A stretch of 64,000 nucleotides of DNA from Paramagnetospirillum magneticum AMB-1 (GTDB lineage Bacteria > Pseudomonadota > Alphaproteobacteria > Rhodospirillales > Magnetospirillaceae), in contig NC_007626.1 of assembly GCF_000009985.1 (NCBI RefSeq), positions 1,153,501 through 1,217,500 of the forward strand, in the 5' to 3' direction. Each line of letters opens with the position of its first letter. The first letter of the stretch is position 1. The notes under the pieces were generated by a model. It was not told where the DNA came from. It worked only from the letters and a program-made list of their open reading frames with translations, and made no database searches. Positions 54,050-62,511 of this stretch are shown piece after piece. The translations under genes and the position numbers were made by a program.

Positions 54050-54439
54050 TTAATTCGGTTGCAACAGCCCCTCAGCCTCCATCAGCTGTAAAGCCTCGGC
54101 AAGAGATACTCCCGCCCGGAAGCACAGCCACTGTCCGGTATGGCGGTGCCACATAAGATCGAAGCGGTCACCGCTGACATGGTCGAGGCGGGCAAAGGCG
54201 GAATCAAACACCTCACCCGCGTTGTCGGCAAAGCCCGAACGGTAACGCTGGATGAAGCTGTACTTGTCGCCGCGCCATTTGCCGGTGATCGCGATGGGGT
54301 AGTTGAATTCCGTGGGACGGATCTCGGGCAGAAACCGGGGGATCAGCACCTCGGCGATGAACCGCTCGCAGGTGCGCGAGGTTGCCGCCTTGTCATCCTT
54401 GGTCAGCCCTTTGATCCATACGCCACGCTGTCCCGCCAT
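54050..54439 (-). CDS. DUF3024-like hypothetical protein
   Basis: 129 residues from ATG 54439. The core (RFIAEVLIPRFLPEIRP, KWRGDKYSFIQRYRSGF, FARLDHVSGDRFDLMWHRHT, GQWLCFRAGVSL) follows the DUF3024 layout: an acidic-basic start, an Arg-rich strand and a Trp-x-x-His ending. Function unknown. The N-terminal 20 residues (MAGQRGVWIKGLTKDDKAAT) are polar. It begins an accessory region. Confidence 0.6.
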   Translation of the reverse strand: MAGQRGVWIKGLTKDDKAATSRTCERFIAEVLIPRFLPEIRPTEFNYPIAITGKWRGDKYSFIQRYRSGFADNAGEVFDSAFARLDHVSGDRFDLMWHRHTGQWLCFRAGVSLAEALQLMEAEGLLQPN

Positions 54440-54725
54440 GGTGCCCTCTCCTTGCCTGCACGCGCATCATGGCAAAGGGACAGAAATTGCGCTACCGCAA
54501 GCCGACGCCCCTCCAGACGTCAGCGACTGGAGGCCCCATAGTTCCTCGTTGATCTTGGCTTACAGGGGTGCTGGGATAGCGTCATCCTACTTAAGACTGG
54601 ACGGGAGAGACCAGAGGATTGAGACGTATGCCTCCCCAGGTAGGAGGCGCCGATGTCTTCTGGGCGCATCTTGAAGTCTGCGCAATTTCTGCGGCATACT
54701 AATTTTGCTTGGAACGAGGTATGCC

Positions 54726-55232
54726 ATGAGTGATGTACAGGAAACGGCCAAAGTGATTCCCCTGCGCCCGGCCAAGGCCGCCAAAGCCTCGGAGGCTAAA
54801 TGGGGAACGGCGGTGATGAACATGGGATTTGCCATCATCCCGTCGTTGCTCCTGCGTGCTCAGCAGCGGCTGGGGCTGAATCCTACGCAGTTGGCCGTGC
54901 TCTTGCAGCTTTGCGATTACTGGTGGGATGAAAAGCGCAAGCCGTTTCCCAGCAAGGAAGCGCTCTCTCAACGGCTGGGATTGAGTACCCGGCAGGTGCA
55001 GCGCCATATCGCTGATCTGGAGAAGGCCGATTTGGTCAAGCGCATCGAACGAATTGGCAGACATGGCGGCAAGCTCAGCAATACCTACGATCTCTCCGGT
55101 CTGGTCAAGCGCCTACAAGCGCTTGAACCTGAATTTCGACAAGTCGAGGAAGAGAATCGCCAGCGTCGAGAAGAGGTGGGCCAGCCTCGTCATCGAAGGC
55201 GCATCATCGGACGAATCGATCCTACCCCCTGA
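54726..55232 (+). CDS. Helix-turn-helix replication/regulatory-type protein
   Basis: 168 residues from ATG 54726 (CGAGGT 6 bases upstream). A winged-helix domain at ~60-125 (PTQLAVLLQLCDYWWDEKRK, then LSTRQVQRHIADLEKADLV) is of the type in phage and plasmid replication or regulator proteins. The C-terminal third is Arg/Glu-rich (EEENRQRREEVGQPRHRRR). It may be a remnant of a mobile element or a regulator of the defence genes beside it. Confidence 0.65.
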   Translation: MSDVQETAKVIPLRPAKAAKASEAKWGTAVMNMGFAIIPSLLLRAQQRLGLNPTQLAVLLQLCDYWWDEKRKPFPSKEALSQRLGLSTRQVQRHIADLEKADLVKRIERIGRHGGKLSNTYDLSGLVKRLQALEPEFRQVEEENRQRREEVGQPRHRRRIIGRIDPTP

Positions 55233-55326
55233 TGATTCCTTGGCCCTAAAAAGCTCAGCCCCGGTCGCATGCCAGAGGCAGAGGCGGGTCCGGGGCTTAC
55301 CTCACGACATATAGGTCTCCTCCCCC

Positions 55327-56034
55327 ATGTCCGTCAAGCCTTTCTCCCTCGACGATACCGTAATCCGGGCACTGGCAACGTCTCTGTCCCCGGAGCGCAT
55401 GGCTACCTATGTCGCTGCGGCCGGTGGCGACCAGGAGAAGGCGTTGCGGCTCTACACCTGGAATACGGCGGTCAGCGCAGCGTTCTATGGCCCCTTGCAG
55501 GGGGTGGAGGTCGCCCTGCGCAATGCCATGCATAGGGAATTGTCCGCCACTTACGGTGTCGATTGGTATGACGATCCGCGCTGCGGCCTGGATGCCGGTA
55601 CGCTCAGCCGAATCGCCGGCGCCAAGGATGAACTGAGGCGGGAAAATTATGTCGTCGATCCGCCCCATGTAGTCGCGGCGTTGTCGTTTGGCTTCTGGGT
55701 GGCGTTGCTGGGGCGCGGCGGCCATCCGCAGGGTGGTGCTGGCCCCAAGCGGAATTACGAAATGACCCTGTGGCGCCCCAGCCTGTTCCGGGCCTTTCCT
55801 AACGCCAAGCTTAGCCGAAGCCAAGTCCATAGCCCTCTGAATTACATGCGCACCCTACGAAATCGCATCGCCCATCACGAGCCGATTTTTTCCCGGCACC
55901 TCGATGCGGATTACCAGAGCATTCTGTCGGTTACCGGCTGGATTTGCCCAAGTACCCGCGACTGGATCGCCCACCACAGCCGTGTCGATGATATTCTTGC
56001 TCGGCCACAGGATGGTGATGATCTGCGATTTTGA
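55327..56034 (+). CDS. Abi-like protein with HEPN-type motif
   Basis: 235 residues. The family pattern of Abi_2/AbiD-F proteins is present: YTWNTAVSAAFYGPLQGVEV near the start, then ALRNAMHRELSATYG, and the C-terminal LRNRIAHHEPIF, an Arg-x4-6-His HEPN RNase motif. Such proteins are abortive-infection RNases. It converges on the ABC-3C-type operon with 15 bases between stop codons. Activity is inferred from the motif. Confidence 0.78.
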   Translation: MSVKPFSLDDTVIRALATSLSPERMATYVAAAGGDQEKALRLYTWNTAVSAAFYGPLQGVEVALRNAMHRELSATYGVDWYDDPRCGLDAGTLSRIAGAKDELRRENYVVDPPHVVAALSFGFWVALLGRGGHPQGGAGPKRNYEMTLWRPSLFRAFPNAKLSRSQVHSPLNYMRTLRNRIAHHEPIFSRHLDADYQSILSVTGWICPSTRDWIAHHSRVDDILARPQDGDDLRF

Positions 56035-56049
56035 TAGCGGACAGAGGAG

Positions 56050-58005
56050 CTATTCCTCATCCACCTCCTGCGACAACCAGGAAACTGGCACCAGCTTGAT
56101 CCCGTCACGCCAACGCTGACGCATCGCCCCTCGGAACCAATCCTGTAACAATTCGACGTGATCCACGACGATGATCTGCATTGGCGTTTCCGTCGTCGTG
56201 CAATAGTCCAGGAGCAGTTGGTAGAGACGTGTGACCGCGATCTGGTCTTCGTCATGGACATCGACCTCTCCCACATCCCGATCTGGCGGGTAATAGGCCT
56301 GGGAAGGCTGATCCAGCATCAGGAAGGCGGGGACAGGCCGATGGCGGGCACGGAACAACTTGTGCAGAGCCAAATGAGCCGCCACATGGTAACCGACCCA
56401 ATTGGCCCCGCTGCCGATATTGGGCAGCATCAGTGGTCCCTTGATGGTATCGGCCACCACGGTGAGGCGGCGTCTGTCGAGCCGAAGCGGGTTGTTGCCG
56501 TGCTCCAACGCCAGGGTTCCGGCAATATCCGTCAGATCGCGTCCAACAAAACCAAGGGCCGTGGTCAGGCGTTCCTCCAGCAAATCCAGATCGAGCTTCT
56601 TTTCGAGAGCCGCGACCTCGGCCCGCAGGCGGGCGACTTCCAGTTTCAGGCCGTCGTTCGAGGTGACGGTACGCACATTTTCGAGGTAGTAGCCGATGCG
56701 TCCGGCGATGCGGGCCTGTTCGGTAAATTGGTCCTGCTCAATGCGAAGACGTTCGTTATCAGCGATACGCGCCGCGATATCGCTCTGAACTGCCCGGTGG
56801 AGTCCTTCGATATCCGTGCGCTTCGCCTCCAGTTCGGCGATACGGCCTTGAAGGCGGGGATTATCGCGGTGTACCGAATTCAATTGTCGCCCCAAGCCCG
56901 CCAAGGAACGCGTGATGTCGGTTACTGACGGTACCGGGGTGGCAAGATGACTTTCGCAAAGGGGGCAGCGATCCGGATGATCGCCTTCGCCTGACACAAG
57001 TCCGATCGCGCTCAACCTGACTTGCTGCTCATGGGCTTCAGCCACATAATCGGAGGCTTCCCGTTCAAGTCGTTTGAGGTCGCCGATTTCGTCCCGGATG
57101 TTCTGCAACTCTTCCCGCAGTCTCTGGCGGCGATCTTCAAGATCGGTGAGGTCGGCTGCCGGGTCGTCCATCTTGGCGTAAGCCCGCTCACGCGGAGCAG
57201 CGGCGGTGGCGAGGATTTCCCGCAATTGAACCGGGGTGTCGGCGAACACATCCGGAGGAACCAGCCCCACCCGCTTCGCCTCTCCCAGCAGTGATTCCGC
57301 AGTGACGGACGCCTTGCTTGAGAGTGCCTGGGCATCATTGAATTCCCGCTCCCGGTCGCGCAGACGTGCCCGTGCGTCCGCATATCGCTTCTGATTGATG
57401 TAGTGGTCGTCTCCCATGGCCCCGACAAAATAGGGAAGCGTATCGCGGATGGCGGCGGTAATGCCGTCTTCCCCTTGCCGATGAAAGAGCAGGCGTGGGT
57501 CGGCGATTTCATACTGGGCCTGAAGGCAGAAGAAGATGGCCTGGCTGGCCGATGCTTCCAGTGCGGGGCGCTGCGTCGTTCGCCGATCAGGCTCGTAAAC
57601 GTTCTCGGATATGCCGAGCAAGATCGACAGGTGATCGCGCAAGCCATCGGCGGTCACATTCTTGTGGAAACCCTTGGAGCTGTCGGGCAGCACGGCGACG
57701 TTCCGTTGAAAATAGATCTCGTCGCTGGAGCGGCCACCTGGCTCCGCGTTGGGTCGTGCGATAAATATTCCTTCGCCATCGCGGTCAAGGAGGATGGAAA
57801 ACCACGCTACGGTGTCGCGGATTACGCCGCCTCCCGACACGACGAAATCACTTCTCCCCCAGCAATAATCGACAATCCGAAGGAGACTTGATTTACCGGT
57901 CTGCGGCCCACCCGTAACGATATTGAGGCAGCCAAGGTCGAACATCACCTCTCGGCGCTCATCACTGTGGGAATAAAGGGCGATAGCGCGTAATTGCAGG
58001 GTCAT
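56050..58005 (-). CDS. ABC-3C system ATPase, DUF3732 family
   Basis: 651 residues; start overlaps the upstream stop (ATGA). Rad50/SMC-like: Walker A TGGPQTGKSSLL (31-42), a coiled-coil middle interrupted by a CPLC zinc-hook-like pair (DRCPLCESHL), and a C-terminal Walker B of the form FLMLDQPSQAYYP, the DQPSQ typical of DUF3732. It is the motor of a three-gene conflict system with the middle component and effector encoded upstream. It should act on DNA or nucleoprotein. Confidence 0.85.
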   Translation of the reverse strand: MTLQLRAIALYSHSDERREVMFDLGCLNIVTGGPQTGKSSLLRIVDYCWGRSDFVVSGGGVIRDTVAWFSILLDRDGEGIFIARPNAEPGGRSSDEIYFQRNVAVLPDSSKGFHKNVTADGLRDHLSILLGISENVYEPDRRTTQRPALEASASQAIFFCLQAQYEIADPRLLFHRQGEDGITAAIRDTLPYFVGAMGDDHYINQKRYADARARLRDREREFNDAQALSSKASVTAESLLGEAKRVGLVPPDVFADTPVQLREILATAAAPRERAYAKMDDPAADLTDLEDRRQRLREELQNIRDEIGDLKRLEREASDYVAEAHEQQVRLSAIGLVSGEGDHPDRCPLCESHLATPVPSVTDITRSLAGLGRQLNSVHRDNPRLQGRIAELEAKRTDIEGLHRAVQSDIAARIADNERLRIEQDQFTEQARIAGRIGYYLENVRTVTSNDGLKLEVARLRAEVAALEKKLDLDLLEERLTTALGFVGRDLTDIAGTLALEHGNNPLRLDRRRLTVVADTIKGPLMLPNIGSGANWVGYHVAAHLALHKLFRARHRPVPAFLMLDQPSQAYYPPDRDVGEVDVHDEDQIAVTRLYQLLLDYCTTTETPMQIIVVDHVELLQDWFRGAMRQRWRDGIKLVPVSWLSQEVDEE

Positions 58006-58514
58006 GGCGTCACGCCCATGGTTTGGAGAATGGTGGTGACCGTTCCCTGGTTAGCGAACCAGCGGCCGAGTAACCCCGCAGCCCGGCGGGTCGAAGCAAC
58101 GTCTTCGGAATCTACAGGCAATTTGGCCGAAAGCTTGAGGGGCGACACTCCCCGGCTCAGTCCGTCCGGCCCGAGCGCCAATGCCTTGTGCTGAACGAGA
58201 AAAAGAAGCGCCTCCCGCGTAACCGCGCGAAGAGACATCGCCCGCTCCGGCAATTCCGCCAGCAGGACATCATGGTCGGCGGACCATGTTGCGAACGTGG
58301 TATTCGCCCTACCGGGTAGCGCCTGGCGGGTTGGCAGATGCAGAACCAGCGGAAGGATGAGGAATGCGAATGGCAATGGAAATGGCCGTTCCGCCAAGCG
58401 TTCGTATTCCTGTGCCGCCCGCGCAATCAATTCCCCGCAGAAGGCCGGGTTGAGCAGCGCCGCCTCCTCGGAAGGGCGATTGTGCCAAGGCAGAAGGGAG
58501 CGCGCCTCCGCCAT
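58002..58514 (-). CDS. ABC-3C system middle component
   Basis: 170 residues from ATG 58514 (another in-frame ATG at 58529). The start MAEARSLLPWHNRPSEEAAL, then LNPAFCGELI, and the helix PFAFLILPLVLHLPTRQAL, match the conserved small middle-component proteins that sit between ATPase and effector in ABC-3C operons. It is soluble and helical. It begins one base after the effector gene and overlaps the ATPase gene by 4 bases. Confidence 0.8.
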   Translation of the reverse strand: MAEARSLLPWHNRPSEEAALLNPAFCGELIARAAQEYERLAERPFPLPFAFLILPLVLHLPTRQALPGRANTTFATWSADHDVLLAELPERAMSLRAVTREALLFLVQHKALALGPDGLSRGVSPLKLSAKLPVDSEDVASTRRAAGLLGRWFANQGTVTTILQTMGVTP

Positions 58515-58515
58515 T

Positions 58516-59715
58516 TCAGCCGTCCTCATCCTTGCACAGGTCGGCGAAATCCCGGTGCCAACCCACCTTCAGCTCGTTGGCCAGCATGTGATAAGAGCCA
58601 ACATTCAGGAATCGATGAACCTGGGCGCGAAACGGAAAGTGGGTATCGCTTTCAACCCATTGGTAAAGATCCTGCCCGGCATGCCGAAGCGTGGTGCTAT
58701 CGGTCGGCTCCCCAGCATGCCGTTCCCGCATTCTTTCGAATCGGGGCTGCCATTCCTCGATCAGAGTGGCCTCGAAGTGGGTGATCTCGCCGTCGAGAAC
58801 CACATGCTCCCGGACCCATTTCGATCTCTGGGCAAAGGCTCGGTAAAAATCTCGCTTGGCGAATTGGATGCGATTGCCGCCGACACCGATTGCTTTCAGC
58901 TGACGAACGAATGGGCGCCCTTCGTACTCGGCTTCGTGGGTGTCGGGCAGATCAGCATGCTCAAAATCAGCCACCAGCGCGTCCCGCTTCATCTGGTCGC
59001 GGATGTCGTCAAGCTTGGCTTCCAGGTCCAGGATCGAGATCGGTGCAGACGGCTTTTCCATCAGTGCCGTGCAGATGCGTGGCCACCACCATCCTTCCAG
59101 CAGTTCCCGGGCTTGGGCAGCCTTGCCGCGAGGGGCAATAATGCGGAGAGGACCGTCCTCAATGACTTGGTTCAGATCGGCAAGGGTTGCGTGACCGTCA
59201 AGCACCTCGACGGCACTGAGCAGGGCGATCCGCATTGTCGGCGTCAAAGCCAGGAAGGCTGAGTAGGCCGGCAGGAGCGCGGCGTTCCTCCCGCCTTCGG
59301 CAACTTTGGTCAGGGTATCGGCGGCTCCGACAGGATCGCGTGTACAAAGGTGGAGCGACCGCAGCTTAGCGGCGGCCTGTCCCTCTGGCGTCACCCCGGT
59401 GGTCACCAGGACGAAACATGTCCGCTGCGGGAGAGAGGGATCGACCTGTGTCGCCTCTGACCAGATGCGCAATGTCTTCCAGAGATCAACACTGTAGTCG
59501 GACAGGCTTGCCGCCCGATCCAAATGGTGCTTGGTCTGGAGGAGTTCGAGCGGGGTTCCGTTGATCTCGAACGAGATGTCGTCAAGCCGTTCGATTCCAA
59601 CCTCGACGGGAGTTCCCGAATTGGCGTGTCTCAAACACAACGCGAGAGCGAGCCGGGCCTGATAAAGATAGCCCGCCGCTGATCCTGCCGCGCTAAAGTC
59701 AGTGCCGTCAGCCAT
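58516..59715 (-). CDS. ABC-3C system effector, nuclease-like
   Basis: 399 residues from ATG 59715. Residues ~10-65 (AAGYLYQARLALALCLRHA, VGIERLDDISFEI, PLELLQTKHH) match the N-terminal dsDNA-nuclease domain of Cap4/DUF4297-type proteins: Glu-x3-Asp-Asp and Gln-x-Lys of a PD-(D/E)xK fold. The C-terminal ~200 residues are the conserved ABC-3C carboxy-terminal region. It probably cleaves DNA when the ATPase signals infection. Confidence 0.8.
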   Translation of the reverse strand: MADGTDFSAAGSAAGYLYQARLALALCLRHANSGTPVEVGIERLDDISFEINGTPLELLQTKHHLDRAASLSDYSVDLWKTLRIWSEATQVDPSLPQRTCFVLVTTGVTPEGQAAAKLRSLHLCTRDPVGAADTLTKVAEGGRNAALLPAYSAFLALTPTMRIALLSAVEVLDGHATLADLNQVIEDGPLRIIAPRGKAAQARELLEGWWWPRICTALMEKPSAPISILDLEAKLDDIRDQMKRDALVADFEHADLPDTHEAEYEGRPFVRQLKAIGVGGNRIQFAKRDFYRAFAQRSKWVREHVVLDGEITHFEATLIEEWQPRFERMRERHAGEPTDSTTLRHAGQDLYQWVESDTHFPFRAQVHRFLNVGSYHMLANELKVGWHRDFADLCKDEDG

Positions 59716-59929
59716 CAGTCGCCCCCTGCTGTGCGATTGATGGTGTAGTATTTGTGCAATTCAGGCAACAAGAAGATGTCTCGGCACTTGAAGGGGAAAT
59801 TCCCTCAGCAGGAGCAGTGGGGGAGTGCGCACAGTCAGTCCTTGAGCAACTCGTTCAAATGTCCTTGCCTTGTTTCCATGGTGGCGGATCGTATCGAGTC
59901 ACGGCAAACATGCCCCAATCATAGCAAGT

Positions 59930-60232
59930 TCAGCGCCCATTGGATGCCGTCTCCAGCTCCAGCCGTGCGACTGCGGCATCGACCTGTGAGCGCAGGCTAT
60001 TTTTCTGATCGGCGGGGGCGCTCTTGAAGCGGCGCAGCAGATCCTCAACCTCGATCAGAGTGGAGGTGGCATTGGCCGATGGACTGGTTCCCAGGCGGAC
60101 GCGCATGGTCTCAATCTCAGCCGATTTCGCGGCAGCCCAGGCGCTGTCGGGGGAACTCGTGTTTTTCTCGGCGGCCAGAACCGTCCCGGAGATGAGGGCC
60201 GCCAGCACTGCGGCGATATGGAGATATTTCAT
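59930..60232 (-). CDS. Small exported protein, function unknown
   Basis: 100 residues from ATG 60232 (GGAAGGTGATCC before it). Signal peptide MKYLHIAAVLAALISGTVLA, cleavage at about Ala20. The mature part is helical (DSAWAAAKSAEIETMRVRL, TLIEVEDLLRRFKSA). No family recognised. Bases 59716-59929 upstream of the nuclease gene show no gene. Confidence 0.55.
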   Translation of the reverse strand: MKYLHIAAVLAALISGTVLAAEKNTSSPDSAWAAAKSAEIETMRVRLGTSPSANATSTLIEVEDLLRRFKSAPADQKNSLRSQVDAAVARLELETASNGR

Positions 60233-60719
60233 GGATCACCTTCCTGGCATTAGGGTCTTTGGTGGCCGCCCCTCCTCGGCCGGATGGGATTCGTGGTGGA
60301 TGATCCAATTGCCGCAAGCGGTCTGGATCATCAGCGACGTAGAGAGGCATGTTTCCTCAAACTGAGGCGCTTTCAACCAGCTTGCCGGGGAAAACGATGT
60401 TCGGCACGATAAATCGCCGGTTTCAACTGGTTGATGTTGGCCCATCTAACCCCCTTTGGAATGGGGTGATAAGCCACTTAAGGTGCAAAATCACGACACC
60501 TTCCTCGGCGGGTATATCCACCAGCATGGTCGATGTTTGCATGTGTTCTTCGCCTTCCGGTTCTGCGTAGATTTGGGCGCAGTCTATTTTTGGCGTATAC
60601 AGGCATTTGTGCTACAGTGGCGCGCGATCGGTAAATACAAAGCTTGAATATAAGGCATGACTAAATGCTGATCGCTAACAGAGATGCTTTTTATCCTAAG
60701 TGTAGGTGGGTTGGACAAT
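60233..60719. other. Gene-free stretch
   Basis: About 487 bases between the small exported protein and the first AraC gene. Composition drifts to AT-rich near 60580-60700, where a promoter for the AraC gene is likely. No convincing gene or repeat is visible. Confidence 0.4.
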
Positions 60720-61685
60720 ATGTCGATTGTCGAACATTGGGTTGATACCCCAGAGGTGGGGTGTAGAACGGTGGTCCGTCGGCACCCGGAGACGTTCGCC
60801 CACCATGCGTTGGGGGACGGCGCAGATTTCTTTTATGTATGTTCGGAAGGAGTGCCGGACATCAATTATAAGAAAGTCGTGATGCCCCATGATGCCCAGC
60901 TGTGGATTCGGGTGTTTCTCGCGGGGGGCGACGAATGTCTCCGGCCAGGAATCAGCGCCCCCATTGTGACTGATGAGGAGCGGTTCAGCGTCGGCATCTG
61001 CCGCCACCCGGCATCATTCTATCGAGCCCTGCCGGGAGGGGGCAGCTTCGAGCATGTCGCTTTGGCGCTGACCCCGGATCGGTTACGTGATTATTTCGGT
61101 GATACGCGTTGCCCACTTCCCTTGGCCAGAATGCTTGATGATCGTCCCGAGACGCTGGCCCTCACTCCGACTCGAACCGCACATATGGGGCGCATCGTGC
61201 ACGATGTTCGCGGCGCCCCTTATCGCGGTAAAGCCCTGGATTTCTTCCTTCAGGGCAAGGTTCTGGAAATGTTGTCGGCGGTGGTTGACGTCCTGGACCA
61301 GGGGGGCGGCGGAGATGAACGGGTTCTTGGCCGAGAGCGGCGACGGCTTTTGGACGTGCGTGACCTGCTGCTGGCCAATCTGACCTCTCCGCCAGATCTG
61401 GTCACGGTGGCGCATCAGGTTGGTTCGTCGCCCCGCCGGTTGAACGAAGCGTTCCGCAGTGAATTCGGCATGACCGTACAACAGTGGCTTCTGGACCAGA
61501 AGATGGCCTTGGCCGCCCGGTTGCTGATTGTGGGGGAATTGTCCATCAAGGAAATCGCCTACAGGCTGGGATATGCCAACCGCAGCGCTTTCACGGCGGC
61601 CTTTTCTCAGCATTTCGGCGCTCCCCCAGCCGGATTCCGTGACGGGCAGGCGATGCCTCATCGCGCATCAGGCACGCCCTCCTAA
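60720..61685 (+). CDS. AraC-family transcriptional regulator
   Basis: 321 residues from ATG 60720 (in-frame ATG 60684 also possible). A 200-residue N-terminal domain and a C-terminal AraC HTH pair (TVAHQVGSSPRRLNEAFRSE, then LSIKEIAYRLGYANRSAFTA and FSQHFGAPPAGFRD). The N-terminal domain resembles the PchR-type (TDEERFSVGICRHP) rather than sugar-binding AraC. It probably acts on the downstream surface-protein operon. Confidence 0.85.
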   Translation: MSIVEHWVDTPEVGCRTVVRRHPETFAHHALGDGADFFYVCSEGVPDINYKKVVMPHDAQLWIRVFLAGGDECLRPGISAPIVTDEERFSVGICRHPASFYRALPGGGSFEHVALALTPDRLRDYFGDTRCPLPLARMLDDRPETLALTPTRTAHMGRIVHDVRGAPYRGKALDFFLQGKVLEMLSAVVDVLDQGGGGDERVLGRERRRLLDVRDLLLANLTSPPDLVTVAHQVGSSPRRLNEAFRSEFGMTVQQWLLDQKMALAARLLIVGELSIKEIAYRLGYANRSAFTAAFSQHFGAPPAGFRDGQAMPHRASGTPS

Positions 61686-61779
61686 CACTTTAGGCAAGAT
61701 TCCGTACACCACCTCGGTTCAATTTGGACCGCTCTTTGCGTTTTAATTCCGTGGTCGAAAGTATCGACGCGGAGAGCGC

Positions 61780-62511
61780 ATGTCCGATGATGTCCAGCAT
61801 CTTCATATCGGCCAAGGATTGGACGTAATCCTAACGCCTCCCTGTGCGCGGAAGGAACGTCTGAAGGCCGTCGTCCAACTCACCACATCCGATGGGCGGA
61901 CTGTGGAGGCGGGCGGTGATTATACCTTGGTGGCACGAGTTTCCTCTGCTCGGCTGCGGATCATGCTTGGGCATGGGAATGACCATGGCTCTAGCTTGAA
62001 CCAGCTGCTGCGCGGTGGATACGGACAGATCGAAATCGCCAATTCCGCATTGGTGCGTCGTGTCGCCGAAGATATCGCCCGCACACCTTATCGCGGGGCG
62101 GCTTTCAATCTTTACGTCCAGAGCAAGGTCATCGAACTGCTGGTAAACGAGGTCTCGATCTCGGAGGAGGGCGATGATCAGCGTATTGCCTATGCCGTTC
62201 GTGACATGCTTCTGGCTGATCCGGTATCGCCGCCGTCCATGGCCGAAATCTCGCGCATGATGGGCGTACCTCCCCGCAAGCTCAATGCCCAGTTCCGCGC
62301 CATTTTCGGCATGACCGCCTTTGAATGGCTGGTCGATTGGCGTCTGATCCGTGCCCGCGATCTGGTGATGGATGGCGGCGTCACGATCAAGGATATCGCC
62401 TTCTCGCTGGGCTATTCGCACGTCCCCACCTTTTCCGCCGCCTTTACCCGCCGCTTTGGCGTTGCGCCGTCCCGATTTAAGGCGATGCGCGCACAGGAGC
62501 AATTATCATGA
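61780..62511 (+). CDS. AraC-family transcriptional regulator
   Basis: 243 residues, shorter than its neighbour and partly paralogous: both have LSIKEIAYRLGY/TIKDIAFSLGYSHVPTF HTH sequences and a shared helix before it (RTPYRGAAFNLYVQSKVIEL against APYRGKALDFFLQGKVLEM). The N-terminal sensing part is reduced. Its stop overlaps the next ATG (ATGA), so it is cotranscribed with the giant protein gene. Confidence 0.85.
   Translation: MSDDVQHLHIGQGLDVILTPPCARKERLKAVVQLTTSDGRTVEAGGDYTLVARVSSARLRIMLGHGNDHGSSLNQLLRGGYGQIEIANSALVRRVAEDIARTPYRGAAFNLYVQSKVIELLVNEVSISEEGDDQRIAYAVRDMLLADPVSPPSMAEISRMMGVPPRKLNAQFRAIFGMTAFEWLVDWRLIRARDLVMDGGVTIKDIAFSLGYSHVPTFSAAFTRRFGVAPSRFKAMRAQEQLS

Noticed and set aside
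59752..60027. 91-codon + strand frame
   Set aside because: No ribosome-binding site, Cys/Ser/His-rich sequence, and it overlaps the end of a better minus-strand gene with a signal peptide.
60456..60647. 63-codon + strand frame in the gene-free stretch
   Set aside because: No ribosome-binding site, no family, and a composition like intergenic DNA.
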